From positions 1 to 56,509 of the forward strand of contig JALHQW010000002.1 of the NCBI GenBank assembly GCA_022841745.1: a stretch of 56,509 bases of DNA, written 5' to 3'. Source of the DNA: Saprospiraceae bacterium (GTDB taxonomy: Bacteria > Bacteroidota > Bacteroidia > Chitinophagales > Saprospiraceae). Both the position numbers and the translations under genes were made by a program. This document shows, in pieces, positions 26,201 to 34,500 of the stretch; the first letter of the stretch is position 1; each line of letters begins with the position of its first letter. The notes under the pieces were generated by a model. It made no database searches. It was given only the letters and a program-made list of their open reading frames with translations, and was not told the origin of the DNA.

Positions 26201-27570
26201 CTATAGCAGGTCAGGCCCCCAAGCGGTTTCATACCCCAAAGCTGTCCCTGAGCATCTCGCACAATCTTATCGCTACCAGCCAATGCAGCATCTTGTTCAG
26301 TGTATTGTGGCTCAACAGCAGCGCCCTTCGGCTGTGGGCTGAGTTTCCCTACCAGGTTTTCTTGGGTTGAAAACAGGATATTGCGCTGGCCGTCCTCGCA
26401 GATGCTCTTCACGGCATCGGTCTTGGTGGGCAAAAACACGGCATTGAACATGCCCCGCTTGCCCGCCGTGCGATAGACCCGTGCACCGTCCGAGGCTGTG
26501 CTGAACCACCGCACCCCGTCCTTGGACTGGTAGCCTGCCCAAGCGTTGTTTTCGAGGAGGTAGCTTCCTTTTTTGCCGTTAGTATTGTAAATGCGGGCCT
26601 GTCCCGTTTCAGGGTCGTAGCATTTAATGCCGCCTGCCCAGTTTCCAATCCAGATGAGGCCGTCCATGTCCTCGAATAGGAAGGTGACCTGCGAGCGCCA
26701 GTTGGCATTTCCCCTTGGAATGCTCAGGCTGTTCTCATCGCCCTCGTTCCGAAAACGCTTCAAGCTGCCGCTCACCTTGTCCATTCTGTGCAACCCGTTG
26801 CCGTCCGTGCCGACCCAGAGCTGGCCTTTTTTATCTTCGTAAATGGCTCGCACCTCGTTGTTGATGAGCGTGGCCGGGTCATTTTTCTTGCTCAAAAAGC
26901 GGTCGAAATCGTTGGTTTCGGGTCGGAAGCGGTTCAGGCCGCCAGCGTCGGAACCATCGAAGAAGAAGCCAGTGCCGACCCAGAGCGTACCGTTCGAGTC
27001 AATGAGGAGCGAGCGGACTTGGTTGCAACTGAGGCTGCGCTTGTCCTTTGGGATGTTCTGGTAGCGAACGATGTCGCCCGTGCGAGGGTCGAGGCGGTCG
27101 AGGCCGTCCATCGTCCCCACCCAGATATAGCCGTCCTCGTCCTCGGCGATGGCGCTGATTGCGTTGTCGCTGAGGCCGTCCCGCCGGTTGGCATGATAGC
27201 GGGTGAAGCGGTTGGTACTGGGGTCGTAGTGGTTGAGGCCGCTACCCCAAGTGCCAATCCAAAGCGAGCCGTCCTTGGCCGGGAGGATGCACTCCACATA
27301 GTCGCCGGAGATGGAGCGAGGGTTGTTAGGGTCGTGGAGGTAGGTGCGGAATTGGTTGCCGTCCCAGCGGTGAAGGCCGTATTGCGAGCCGAACCACATA
27401 TAGCCATAGCGGTCCTGCACGATGGCCTGAACGTGGTTCCCAGGCTCGCCGTTGGGTAGTTCGAACTGCTGGAGGTCGAGCGCATCGAGGCGGCTGGCTG
27501 GTTGCTGCGCAAAGAGTCCGCTGAGTGGGAATGCGAGCAACAGTATTAGTCGGGTGATAGATTTTTTCAT
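23278..27570 (-). CDS. hybrid two-component system regulator (sensor kinase / receiver / AraC)
   Basis: A 1430-residue one-protein signalling system. The start at 27570 gives a signal peptide (MKKSITRLILLLAFPLSGLFAQ); the upstream in-frame extension is only tandem repeat. Order: two-component propeller repeats (about 40-720; VQAIVQDRYGYMWFGSQYGL, ISAIAEDEDGYIWVGTMDGL), a Y_Y_Y domain (about 730-805), a transmembrane helix (about 815-840), a phosphoacceptor domain with NITHEFRTPL (His near 872), an ATPase domain (NLLSNALKF, DTGPGI, GSGIGL; about 975-1085), a receiver domain with VVTDVMMPVMNGYEV (Asp near 1215) and an AraC DNA-binding domain (about 1325-1425). It should sense a periplasmic ligand, classically a glycan breakdown product, and act on transcription. 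A heptamer repeat adds VGSRQSAV just after the His box. Confidence 0.95.
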   Translation of the reverse strand: MKKSITRLILLLAFPLSGLFAQQPASRLDALDLQQFELPNGEPGNHVQAIVQDRYGYMWFGSQYGLHRWDGNQFRTYLHDPNNPRSISGDYVECILPAKDGSLWIGTWGSGLNHYDPSTNRFTRYHANRRDGLSDNAISAIAEDEDGYIWVGTMDGLDRLDPRTGDIVRYQNIPKDKRSLSCNQVRSLLIDSNGTLWVGTGFFFDGSDAGGLNRFRPETNDFDRFLSKKNDPATLINNEVRAIYEDKKGQLWVGTDGNGLHRMDKVSGSLKRFRNEGDENSLSIPRGNANWRSQVTFLFEDMDGLIWIGNWAGGIKCYDPETGQARIYNTNGKKGSYLLENNAWAGYQSKDGVRWFSTASDGARVYRTAGKRGMFNAVFLPTKTDAVKSICEDGQRNILFSTQENLVGKLSPQPKGAAVEPQYTEQDAALAGSDKIVRDAQGQLWGMKPLGGLTCYSPEKKTSKRFVHQPSNPNSLPHVPLLDVLPDKNGNLWLATFGNGLVFFDKKTERFTALRSKKGNENSLPHDYARKLFLDEQGFLWVTGGGKDKADTPFFITRFDPATKTFARYQINGIPDYTKLWQSTPAQDKAGNIWVCLDAGLIKLSPESGKCDFFDQKRLGLKGSRLKGMVVDNDGRLWVLSDKLLAFDPVKETVFSYGVGSGLHALPFEQDAIYKTEQGEIYLGGRSGMHFFDPRQLDSMNLTPPAVRITDFELLDADGPESRYDAAMGQLTPLELRHDENVFTFSFSALDFNDPDANRLEFKLENFDEDWRVAGQDLKATYVKVPPGTYQFRVRGANSFGVWGKETSVTVVISPPWWLTWWAWSLYAFMVACAIFMAYRFLLDRRMERQETLRLKELDNAKNRLFANITHEFRTPLTIILGMAEQLAVGSRQSAVESQESAKMEEGLELIQRNGTNLLGLVNQMLELSKMENGAERLNLQQGDVVGYLKFVTNNFHSMATDKQLGLHFLSDLDELVMEYDAEKLQRVLSNLLSNALKFTPAGGNVYVSVAQQPSPQGGSPTLLLKVRDTGPGIPAEKLPKIFDRFFQATDSAQYQGSGIGLALTKEFVKLMGGEIVARSRGGEGAEFVVCLPMKDCGFRFPSGMTKDCGLRRQLWAQVSIEPKEDVAKEQIADEELQVALSPLTILPMGENIGGVENRNSDDNALPLLLLMEDNPDVMSYLKTCLSSNYRVVSAVNGQEGVELATQQIPDLVVTDVMMPVMNGYEVCRFLKNDERTSHVPVIMLTAKVGFESRLEGLEQGADAYLAKPFHREELLLQIRNLLETRRRLQRHYRSVAGIGGEHFPLKLTTPVAPEMKESEDYFVRKVRRAVEAHLDDAEFNVEGLCKEIGMSHSHLHRKLSALTGCSATKFIRNIRLAKAKELLENQHLTITSVAFDSGFNDPGYFGRVFKQEFGMTPVEWRDRLAGVEN
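24884..24918. repeat. heptamer repeat ACTGCCG inside the hybrid regulator gene
   Basis: Three perfect copies and two variants of a seven-base unit within the coding sequence, between the two helices of the phosphoacceptor domain. It encodes AVGSRQSAVESQ in the present frame. A change of one unit would shift the frame. Confidence 0.9.
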
Positions 27571-27586
27571 AAAATCATCTTCTAAA

Positions 27587-27750
27587 ACATCGGGCGTTGC
27601 CCAATGCTGGTGTATTTCGCCAAAACATCGGGCGTTGCCCAATGCTAGTGTATTTCGCCAAAACATCGGGCGTTGCCCAATGCTGGTGTATTTCGCCAAA
27701 ACATCGGGCGTTGCCCAATGCTGGTGTATTTCGCCCTTTCAGGGCTTATC
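27587..27750. repeat. 38-bp tandem repeat, four copies, upstream of hybrid regulator
   Basis: Units start at 27587, 27625, 27663 and 27701, each beginning ACATCGGGCGTTGCCCAATG. The fourth runs into CGCCCTTTCAGGGCTT, so it equals the left half of the element at 9829-9926. The array begins 17 bases upstream of the start codon, within the likely promoter or leader of the hybrid regulator. Confidence 0.92.
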
Positions 27751-27861
27751 GAAAAAGCAAAGCGAGCCTTATGCTCGCCCTGCCCAAGATTGTATAAAAC
27801 TTAAGTTTTGGATACCGATTTTCCGATGTAATGGGTCAAAAAATGGAAGTAGCAGTGCCCC

Positions 27862-27898
27862 TCCCAATCGTAAATCCGCAATCGTAAATCGTAAATCA
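27862..27898. repeat. AATCGTAAATC heptamer-like repeat
   Basis: AATCGTA/AATCCGC units repeat several times directly after the stop of the small secreted-protein gene. Related AATCCGC repeats are at 24240-24285 and 38046-38066. Confidence 0.7.
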
Positions 27899-27900
27899 CT

Positions 27901-28317
27901 TCACCTCCCTTTCACAAGGTCTACTCCCTGTGCGGCAGGTACTTCTAGCTTCTGATGCTTCAAAACCTCCAGTACCCCGTAGGAAAGACGCAACGCCTGG
28001 ATGACCGTTGCACCTTTGTGGTTCACCGACAAGGTATAGGTTCCATCGGGCATACCCTTGAGGTTTAACCGTTTGGCAAATCCTGCTTTCCTGCTGACGT
28101 ACTGCGAGTACCAGTTGTTACCATTCACGTCTTGCAGCAGTATTAGGGTGCCTTTTTTTTCAAGGTTTGCCAAACGCAGGTCGAGTGAGGTAGCGTTTTC
28201 AGTGGATTTTTCGATGGAAACGATTAGTTTGGCTTCGCCAATGGGCATTTGATTGGCAAAAACGGAGGCTGCACTGAACAGCATGATTGCGACGAAAAGG
28301 CCGATTTGTTTTTTCAT
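27901..28317 (-). CDS. small secreted DUF3244-like protein
   Basis: A 138-residue protein with a clean signal peptide (MKKQIGLFVAIMLFSAASVFA) from ATG 28317. The mature 115 residues look like one beta-sandwich: LDLRLANLEKKGTLILLQDVNGNNWYSQYVSRK, FAKRLNLKGMPDGTYTLSVNHKGATVIQALRLSYG. This pattern (a strand, a short loop, GTYTLSV and a closing strand) is that of the DUF3244/Por-tail-like small proteins of Bacteroidota, but no T9SS sorting motif is clear. It is probably periplasmic or on the surface. A minus-strand terminator 300 bases upstream separates it from the RNA described next. Confidence 0.7.
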   Translation of the reverse strand: MKKQIGLFVAIMLFSAASVFANQMPIGEAKLIVSIEKSTENATSLDLRLANLEKKGTLILLQDVNGNNWYSQYVSRKAGFAKRLNLKGMPDGTYTLSVNHKGATVIQALRLSYGVLEVLKHQKLEVPAAQGVDLVKGR

Positions 28318-28617
28318 GTCAGGTGATTTTTTAATGGTTGCTGGATGTTGCTTGCCCCTTTGGGAATACTGTGTAGCTGGCAGCAAACAAATACAAGAAC
28401 CGGTTACGTCGCAAAGATGTGGTCGGTGCTACGGTCCTTGTTCGGACATATGGGCCAAGGTATAGGAGAGATGGCCCTTTGTAATGGGACGGGTATTGTC
28501 GTTATAGCAATAGTATTGTTTTTACATGATTTGATCAAGGATTTTTGAGGGAAATCAACCCGTTCAATTAGTTCTGGGGCACTTGGTCGTTTTGGAAATG
28601 TACCTGTAGGCGGGTGC

Positions 28618-28654
28618 AAAAAAAAATGCCGAACCTGATTCCTCAGGCTCGGCA
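28618..28654 (-). terminator. rho-independent terminator on the minus strand
   Basis: Read on the minus strand: stem TGCCGAGCCTGA / TCAGGTTCGGCA (28654-28643 with 28638-28627, one G-U pair), a four-base loop, then nine T. No minus-strand protein gene lies upstream of it for 2 kb. Confidence 0.85.
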
Positions 28655-28873
28655 AGTTCGATTTCGTGTTTATCTCTTTGGAAAAATCTGGCGGCACAAA
28701 TAAAATTGATTACTTATCCGCCAGATGTAGTGAAAAATCTTATTTATAAGTTCTATGTTTGGGTTGTCCGATATGTTGTTGTAAAGGGCAAAAAGGTGTG
28801 GATGAAGTTTTATCCTAATTTAGCTGCGAATTTTTGATTGCTAATTTAACAAATCTGGTTTTTAACTCAATAA
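28618..28873 (-). ncRNA. candidate non-coding RNA, about 255 nt
   Basis: A consensus promoter (TTTG-N20-TATCTTTG at 28910-28879) and a strong terminator enclose about 255 bases on the minus strand. The stretch contains no CAT on the plus strand between 28655 and 28872, so no ATG can start a protein in any frame of this transcript. A second helix with 9-bp arms (28686-28694 with 28718-28726) lies before the terminator. It is not recognisable by eye as tmRNA, RNase P RNA or SRP RNA. 6S RNA or a regulatory RNA is possible. Confidence 0.55.
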
Positions 28874-28878
28874 CGATT

Positions 28879-28910
28879 CAAAGATAGCCACAACGGGTGG
28901 GCACACCAAA
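28879..28910 (-). promoter_or_regulatory. consensus Bacteroidota promoter, minus strand
   Basis: On the minus strand, TTTG (28910-28907), 20 bases, then TATCTTTG (28886-28879). This is a complete match to TTTG-N19/20-TAnnTTTG. The expected start is near 28873. Confidence 0.65.
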
Positions 28911-29045
28911 TCCAAAAAAATAATCGTTGTTCCTGAGAAATAGGAAAAAAAGTTGGCCCTAAGTAAGGTAAAATGATTTTAACTAATTGATTTACAAAAT
29001 CTTAATATCTACTTTAGTTGATTTTAGTTGTTCCAAAATTTTTGC

Positions 29046-29053
29046 TAAATTTG
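29046..29053 (+). promoter_or_regulatory. TAnnTTTG -7 box for the 29083 gene
   Basis: TAAATTTG lies 29 bases before the ATG at 29083. The -33 element is weak. It supports starting the protein at MQDYKLIK rather than at an upstream in-frame ATG. Confidence 0.5.
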
Positions 29054-29082
29054 CCTTTGTTTGCAACACAAATTCCCAGCAC

Positions 29083-30552
29083 ATGCAAGACTACAAACTC
29101 ATCAAACTGATACAGGTGCTGACCTCCAAGGAGCTGACGGGACTGGAGCGGTACCTGACTACCCCCCTCATCAACACCAATGCCGAGGTATCCAAGCTGT
29201 TCACCCAACTTTGCAAATACCATCCAGCCTTTGACTATCCAAAACTCTCTAAAGAATGGCTTTACACCAAGCTCTATGGCAAAGCTCCCTACGACGACGG
29301 AAAGATGCGCAAACTGATGACCCAGTTGACGCAGTTGATAGAGCAGTTCTTGGTGTCAAAAGAACTCGATGCCTCGGAAGACGTCAAGGCAAAGCTGCTT
29401 GCCCGCTCCTTAGCTGGGCGGCAAAATTACGATTTGTTCTTGGATGTTGTGAATGCACGGTTGAAGGAATTGGAAAAATGCGTGGAGCGGGGGAGGGATT
29501 ATTTTAGGGAGGGGTTCGAGCTGTCGGAGTTACTTTTTTACCATCCTGAATCAGAGAGGTCAAGTAAAAGAAATGATTATTTTAGTAAGACTATCTCGGA
29601 CTTGGAACGTTACTTTACATTGGTAATGCTGCAAAATGAAGCTAATAATATTGTACGAACACGCATTGTTCGTGAAAATAATCATAGAGTTTATACTAAT
29701 ACTGCTTTAGAAGTTTCGAAATTAGAAGGATTTGCCTCAATTCCCACTATCCATTTTTTTCATCATATAGTGGAACTTCTTAAAAACCAAGTAGAGGAGG
29801 ACTTAGGTCAAATCAGAGAATCTTCACTCGAAACTTTTCATCTCTTAAGTAGATTTGAGCAAGATTTAGCGATTAATTTGTTGAGGAACTATGCTGTACC
29901 TATGTCTAACAAAGGATCCTTACCTCACAGGCAGTTTATGTTTGATCTTTATAAAATAGAATTAGAAAAAGGATTGCTATCAAATAAGATCAGCTCTTCT
30001 GCCTTTATGAATATTTCGGCTATTGGATTAGCTGTTGGCGAATTAGAATGGACGCACCAATTCATCAATGATTGTAGTCGATTTCTTCCTGATGACGAAA
30101 AACAGCAAGCGCTTAATTATTGCAAGGGACTTTGGTTCTACCATAAAGGATTACGAGACAACAAAATTGATGATTTTTACAGTGCAATAAAATGCTTTAA
30201 CATGATACCTGCCAGAATGGGGCCGAATTATGAGGCGAGAGTACGGCCTGCCACAATCAGAGTTCATTTTGAAATTTTTGAAAGAAGGAAGGCTACATTA
30301 GATGAAGTCCTAAATCAAGTAAGGAATTTTGAAAGACATCTTTTAGGGAGTACTGAATATGCTGCAAAGATTCGTGATTCTCATTTATTGTTTTTAAAAT
30401 ATTTTAAGAATTTAGCAAGGATTTATGCTAATTCTGAATACACTGAAGTGTCATTTGAAAACTTTATTAATGCACTGAATAATTCAACAGAGGATATTAC
30501 TTATAAACCGTGGCTAATGGAGAAAGCAAAAGAGTTAGCTGCAAAGAGCTAA
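29083..30552 (+). CDS. hypothetical all-helical protein
   Basis: A 489-residue soluble protein, almost entirely helical, with no signal peptide or membrane segment. The N-terminal 140 residues (MQDYKLIKLIQVLTSKELTG, LSKEWLYTKLYGKAPYDDGK) are well ordered; the remainder resembles helical repeats of a TPR-like kind (ALNYCKGLWFYHKGL, YSAIKCFNMIPA). No catalytic motif is seen. Base composition changes within the gene: the first 450 bases are near 50% G+C, and from about 29530 to the stop it falls to roughly one third, with AT-rich codons. This suggests a mosaic gene with a conserved head and an acquired tail. Function unknown. Confidence 0.75.
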   Translation: MQDYKLIKLIQVLTSKELTGLERYLTTPLINTNAEVSKLFTQLCKYHPAFDYPKLSKEWLYTKLYGKAPYDDGKMRKLMTQLTQLIEQFLVSKELDASEDVKAKLLARSLAGRQNYDLFLDVVNARLKELEKCVERGRDYFREGFELSELLFYHPESERSSKRNDYFSKTISDLERYFTLVMLQNEANNIVRTRIVRENNHRVYTNTALEVSKLEGFASIPTIHFFHHIVELLKNQVEEDLGQIRESSLETFHLLSRFEQDLAINLLRNYAVPMSNKGSLPHRQFMFDLYKIELEKGLLSNKISSSAFMNISAIGLAVGELEWTHQFINDCSRFLPDDEKQQALNYCKGLWFYHKGLRDNKIDDFYSAIKCFNMIPARMGPNYEARVRPATIRVHFEIFERRKATLDEVLNQVRNFERHLLGSTEYAAKIRDSHLLFLKYFKNLARIYANSEYTEVSFENFINALNNSTEDITYKPWLMEKAKELAAKS

Positions 30553-30568
30553 CTCTTTTATTTGGTAG

Positions 30569-30712
30569 TTAAATCAGAACTATATCATTATCCCCAATAA
30601 TCGGCAGCGGCTTATCCCCGTCCGTTCCCCCCTTCACCTGCAATTGTTGGGCGATTACGATTTCCTTGGCTTCAAAAACTGCGAATGTAGATTTTGTGTT
30701 CTTGACTAACAT
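30569..30712 (-). CDS. 47-residue peptide with double-glycine motif, RiPP-precursor-like
   Basis: ATG at 30712 to TAA at 30569 encodes 47 residues. Residues 1-29 form a leader-like helix ending QQLQVKGG, and the last 18 residues (TDGDKPLPIIGDNDIVLI) would be the core. A Gly-Gly at the leader end, preceded by a helix with acidic and hydrophobic positions, is what Bacteroidota peptide precursors show before cleavage by C39-type export peptidases. No Cys, Ser-rich or Thr-rich core and no modification enzyme or exporter gene is nearby, which argues for caution. It is convergent with the gene at 29083 (16-base gap). Confidence 0.45.
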   Translation of the reverse strand: MLVKNTKSTFAVFEAKEIVIAQQLQVKGGTDGDKPLPIIGDNDIVLI

Positions 30713-31525
30713 GGTAAAATGATTTAGCCTGCAGCTATGCTGCAGCTTAGTTAATGAATATTATACCACCCTCCACCCCGTGGCAAGACGCATCCTGCAC
30801 AGGCCATGAAGGGAATGGCTTCTTTTGAGTACTTCCTGTCTGCTGCTTGGGGATATACGCAGCGGTTTATTCTATTACAGCCTTGTATGGGTTATAGATT
30901 GTGGGACTGTGGCTGGCACTTGCAGTTGGCTCACACCGTACGTGAGGTCAAATGTCAGTTCCAAATACCCGCAGTTTAAGTCTAATTTTTTTGAGCATCC
31001 TTGCATTTGCCAATTGGCCGCACGAGGTGCCAGTGTCAGTTGGTTACAAGAAGGGAATACAGTGTGCTATGGAAACGTATAAGCCAGATGGGAAACCCCC
31101 TATAGGTTGAAAAACGGGACAAAGTTCTGGGCAATATTTTTCCCAAAAAAATGTAAAATCAAAATTCTGTGACACCCAAAACCAGCTTCATATTAGGTTT
31201 CGCTGACCTCGGCGTTTCGATGGCCACAAGCCCACCTTGCGTGGAGGAAGTCAAAGAAAAATTGATAATATTTCAAAAAAATATAATTTGTTGGCAAGGT
31301 CTTTGTTGCTAACACATGTTAGAAAAATAAAACATGAAACAACTGGATGGGCTTTGCTTTGTCTTGGCCAGAATCCATGGTTTTGTTTCCCTCCAACCGA
31401 TTTTTACACCTTCCATACTGCGAGAATTGCCTACACCACCAGCGTGCTAATTTATTTATAACTAACTGATAATCAATGCTTTTTGACGTTGGTAAGCTGA
31501 TAGAACAAATTTTAATCCATTTGCC
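30713..31525. other. gene-free stretch before the large T9SS gene
   Basis: No supportable reading frame in about 800 bases. Near 30724-30745 two CTGCAG sites form a short imperfect palindrome just upstream of the 47-residue peptide. The region 31200-31520 is the AT-rich leader of the next gene, without a clear promoter. Confidence 0.5.
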
Positions 31526-34500
31526 GTGAAACACTTCAACCTGACATGGGCTGTTTTTGCCTGCCTGTCGTTTGCCAACCTCCTGCAGGGCCAATGCACC
31601 TTGGCTTGCAGCGACTTGGTCAACGTATCTCTGCCGCAGGATGGCTTTGCTGTCGTCACCGAGGCGATGGTGCTCAACGGCCCGCACCCTTTTTGCCCAG
31701 GCCCAAAGACCATCACCGTCACTGGCCCCTTCGGCGATAACCTGCACGATACTGTGACATGCGACCAGTTGAATTTAACGCTTATGTACAGCGTTCTTGA
31801 CCAAAATTCTGGAAGCTCATGCTGGGGATCCCTTTTCATCCAAGATTATGTACCCCCAATCATCACCTGTAACGACCTCACGGTTGACTGCACGGACAAC
31901 CTCGCACCAAGCAGTTTGGGCTTCGCCATCGTCACCGACAACTGCGACGACGACCCTTTTGTTAGCTTCAGCGGCCAGCCGGTACTACAACCCTGCAACA
32001 GCCCCTTCACGGCCATACTCATGCGCACCTGGCACGCCTCCGATGCCAGCGGCAACCATGCCGTGCCTTGTGTCCAAAAAATCAACGTGAAGCGGCCCAG
32101 CTTTGCCGATGTCGTATTTCCGCCCAATCGGGATGGCGTGCAATCACCTGCAATCCCTTGCGGCCCCAACCCCAACACCGCCCCCAGCGCTACCGGCGTG
32201 CCCACTATTGACGGCAAGCCTGTAGTGGACTTCTGCAAAATGGTTGTCACCTACGAAGACCTGAACCTCGGTGGCTGCGCAAACGAAAAGACCATCATCC
32301 GCTCTTGGTCGGTGCTGAACTGCTGCACCAATGCGGTGTTAGAACACAACCAAATCATCAAGGTGGCCGACGACATAGGCCCCGTGATGACCTGCCTCGA
32401 CTCCCTGATTTTCAGTGCCAACGGTTCCGGCTGTAAGGGCACTTTCTTCCTCCCTGCCATGTCGGCCACCGACAATTGCTCATCGGCCATCACTTGGCGC
32501 ACCCTGTCGCCCTGGGGCGTGCTGCAAGGCAACGGGGGCATGATATACGCTGCGCCCACCGGCACCTACACGGTCACTTACGAGGCCAAGGATGCCTGCG
32601 GTAATGTTTCCACCTGCCCCGTCAAGGTCGTCGTTGCCGACAACGTGGCACCCGTTGCCATTTGTCGGGAGTTCACCGTGACGGCACTCAGCAGCGCAGG
32701 CTTTTCCAACGTGGCCGCCAGCCTACTCGACAACGGCAGCTACGACGCTTGTTGCACCAACGTCACACTGCTGGCTAAGCGGATGGATGCACCCGTTAAT
32801 GCACCCTTCACGTCCGCTGTGCAGTTTACCTGCGCCGATGCGGGCAAGGATATCCCCGTCATCCTGCAGGTGACCGATTGCAAGGGCAACAAGAACACCT
32901 GCATGGTGCAGGTGGAAGTCCAGGACAAGACAGCTCCTTCGCTCGTTTGCCCGAGCACGAAGACGATACCATGCTCAACGCTACTGCCACCGCCGACCAC
33001 GCTCACGGGGGCACCCACCATCACGGAAGCCTGCGGCCTCGACACCACTTATTTCACGGATGTCAACAACTTGAACATGTGCCGGGTGGGCACCATTACC
33101 CGCAGTTTCACGGCCATTGACAATTTTGGTTGGTCGGGCACCTGCACACAGACCATCAATTTGGTGGACAATACCCCGCTGAAGTTCTTCTTCCCGCCCG
33201 ATACCGTGGTGAGCTGTGACCAACCACTCAACGACCTATTGGCTGGCTCGCCTTCCGTTGTCGCGGATTGTGAAATGGTCGCCTTGAACATCAGTGACGA
33301 CATCGTGCCGGTCAATTGCGGCCTTAAGATATACCGGACTTATTCCTATTTGGAATGGTGCTCTGGGCGTGATACTTCCTACACCCAGTTCATCAGGGTA
33401 ATTGACAATGCTGGTCCCGTTTGGGACGACCCCGTGGGCTTTCACGACAAGGTTTATCAATGCGGCAGCGATGTGGTCAAGCCGCCACCACCCATGGCAA
33501 CCGACTACTGCGGTACGGATTCGTCCTATATCGTATCCGACGTGTTCACGCCAGGAAGTTGCCCGAACCGCTTCACACGGGTACTGACCTTCAGGGCTGT
33601 GGACAACTGTGGCAACCTTTCCGTGCCCTATACCCAGACTATTGTGGTCAATGACCAGACAGGGCCTACGGCATTGCCGATGCCCACTATCGGGCCTTTC
33701 AATTGCTACTCGGAAATTCCTGCGCCAAACGTCAACGATGTGCTGGGAGAGACAGACAATTGTGTAGGGCCGGTCACTGTCACTTGGGTGTCGGACGGGC
33801 CGAACCCTGGCTGTTCTGGCACGGTCAACCGTATTTACCGCCTGCAGGATGCCTGTGGCAATAGCTCGAACCTCACGCAGCAAATACTTATCAAGGACAA
33901 TGTGGCGCCAACGGCCAATCCGCTCCCAACGCTTGCCCTGCCTTGCGCCAACCTGATACCTGCGCCCAATGTGAACGTGGTGACGGGTGAGGCCGACAAC
34001 TGCGGCGGTTCGGTCAGCGTAACCTTCGTTGGCGATACGCCGCCACCGGGCTGCGTGGGCACCGTCACCCGCACTTATCAGCTCACCGATGTTTGCGGAA
34101 ATTCGGCCAATATCACGCAGTTGTTCCTCATCAACGACAACGTGCCGCCGAACGCTAGTTGGGTTGACACCATCGAAACGGTCATTACCACCCTGACCTG
34201 TGAGAAGTTCGTCACTGTCGTCGCCACGGCTTCCGACAACTGCCCCGGCAACCCCGTCACCATCACCAACAGCTTTAACCCCAACGGGGCAAACGCTAGC
34301 GGGCTGTACCCCGTGGGGCAGACGATCGTGACTTTTACCTTCACCGACGGTTGTGGCAATTCGGTGCAGCAGCAGACAGTTGTCATCGTAACGGATGCCA
34401 TTGCGCCCTCCAATTTCTGCATGCCATTTGATGTTTCGCTCGATTCGAACGGCTTCGCAGCACTCGATATCCAAGAGTTGCTAATGGACAGTGTTTTCGG

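Noticed and set aside
27571-27699. Longer N-terminus for the hybrid two-component regulator
   Set aside because: The extra 43 codons are translated 38-bp repeats, while ATG 27570 begins a perfect signal peptide.
28404-28697. 97-codon minus-strand frame over the minus-strand terminator
   Set aside because: It crosses a strong terminator, has no domain, and overlaps what looks like a structured RNA end.
30825-31082. 85-codon plus-strand frame in the gap before the HYR-type gene
   Set aside because: No export signal, no family, unremarkable start; composition like the surrounding non-coding DNA.
33236-34474. 412-codon minus-strand frame opposite the HYR-type gene
   Set aside because: It mirrors HYR repeats on the other strand and has no domain or start signal.
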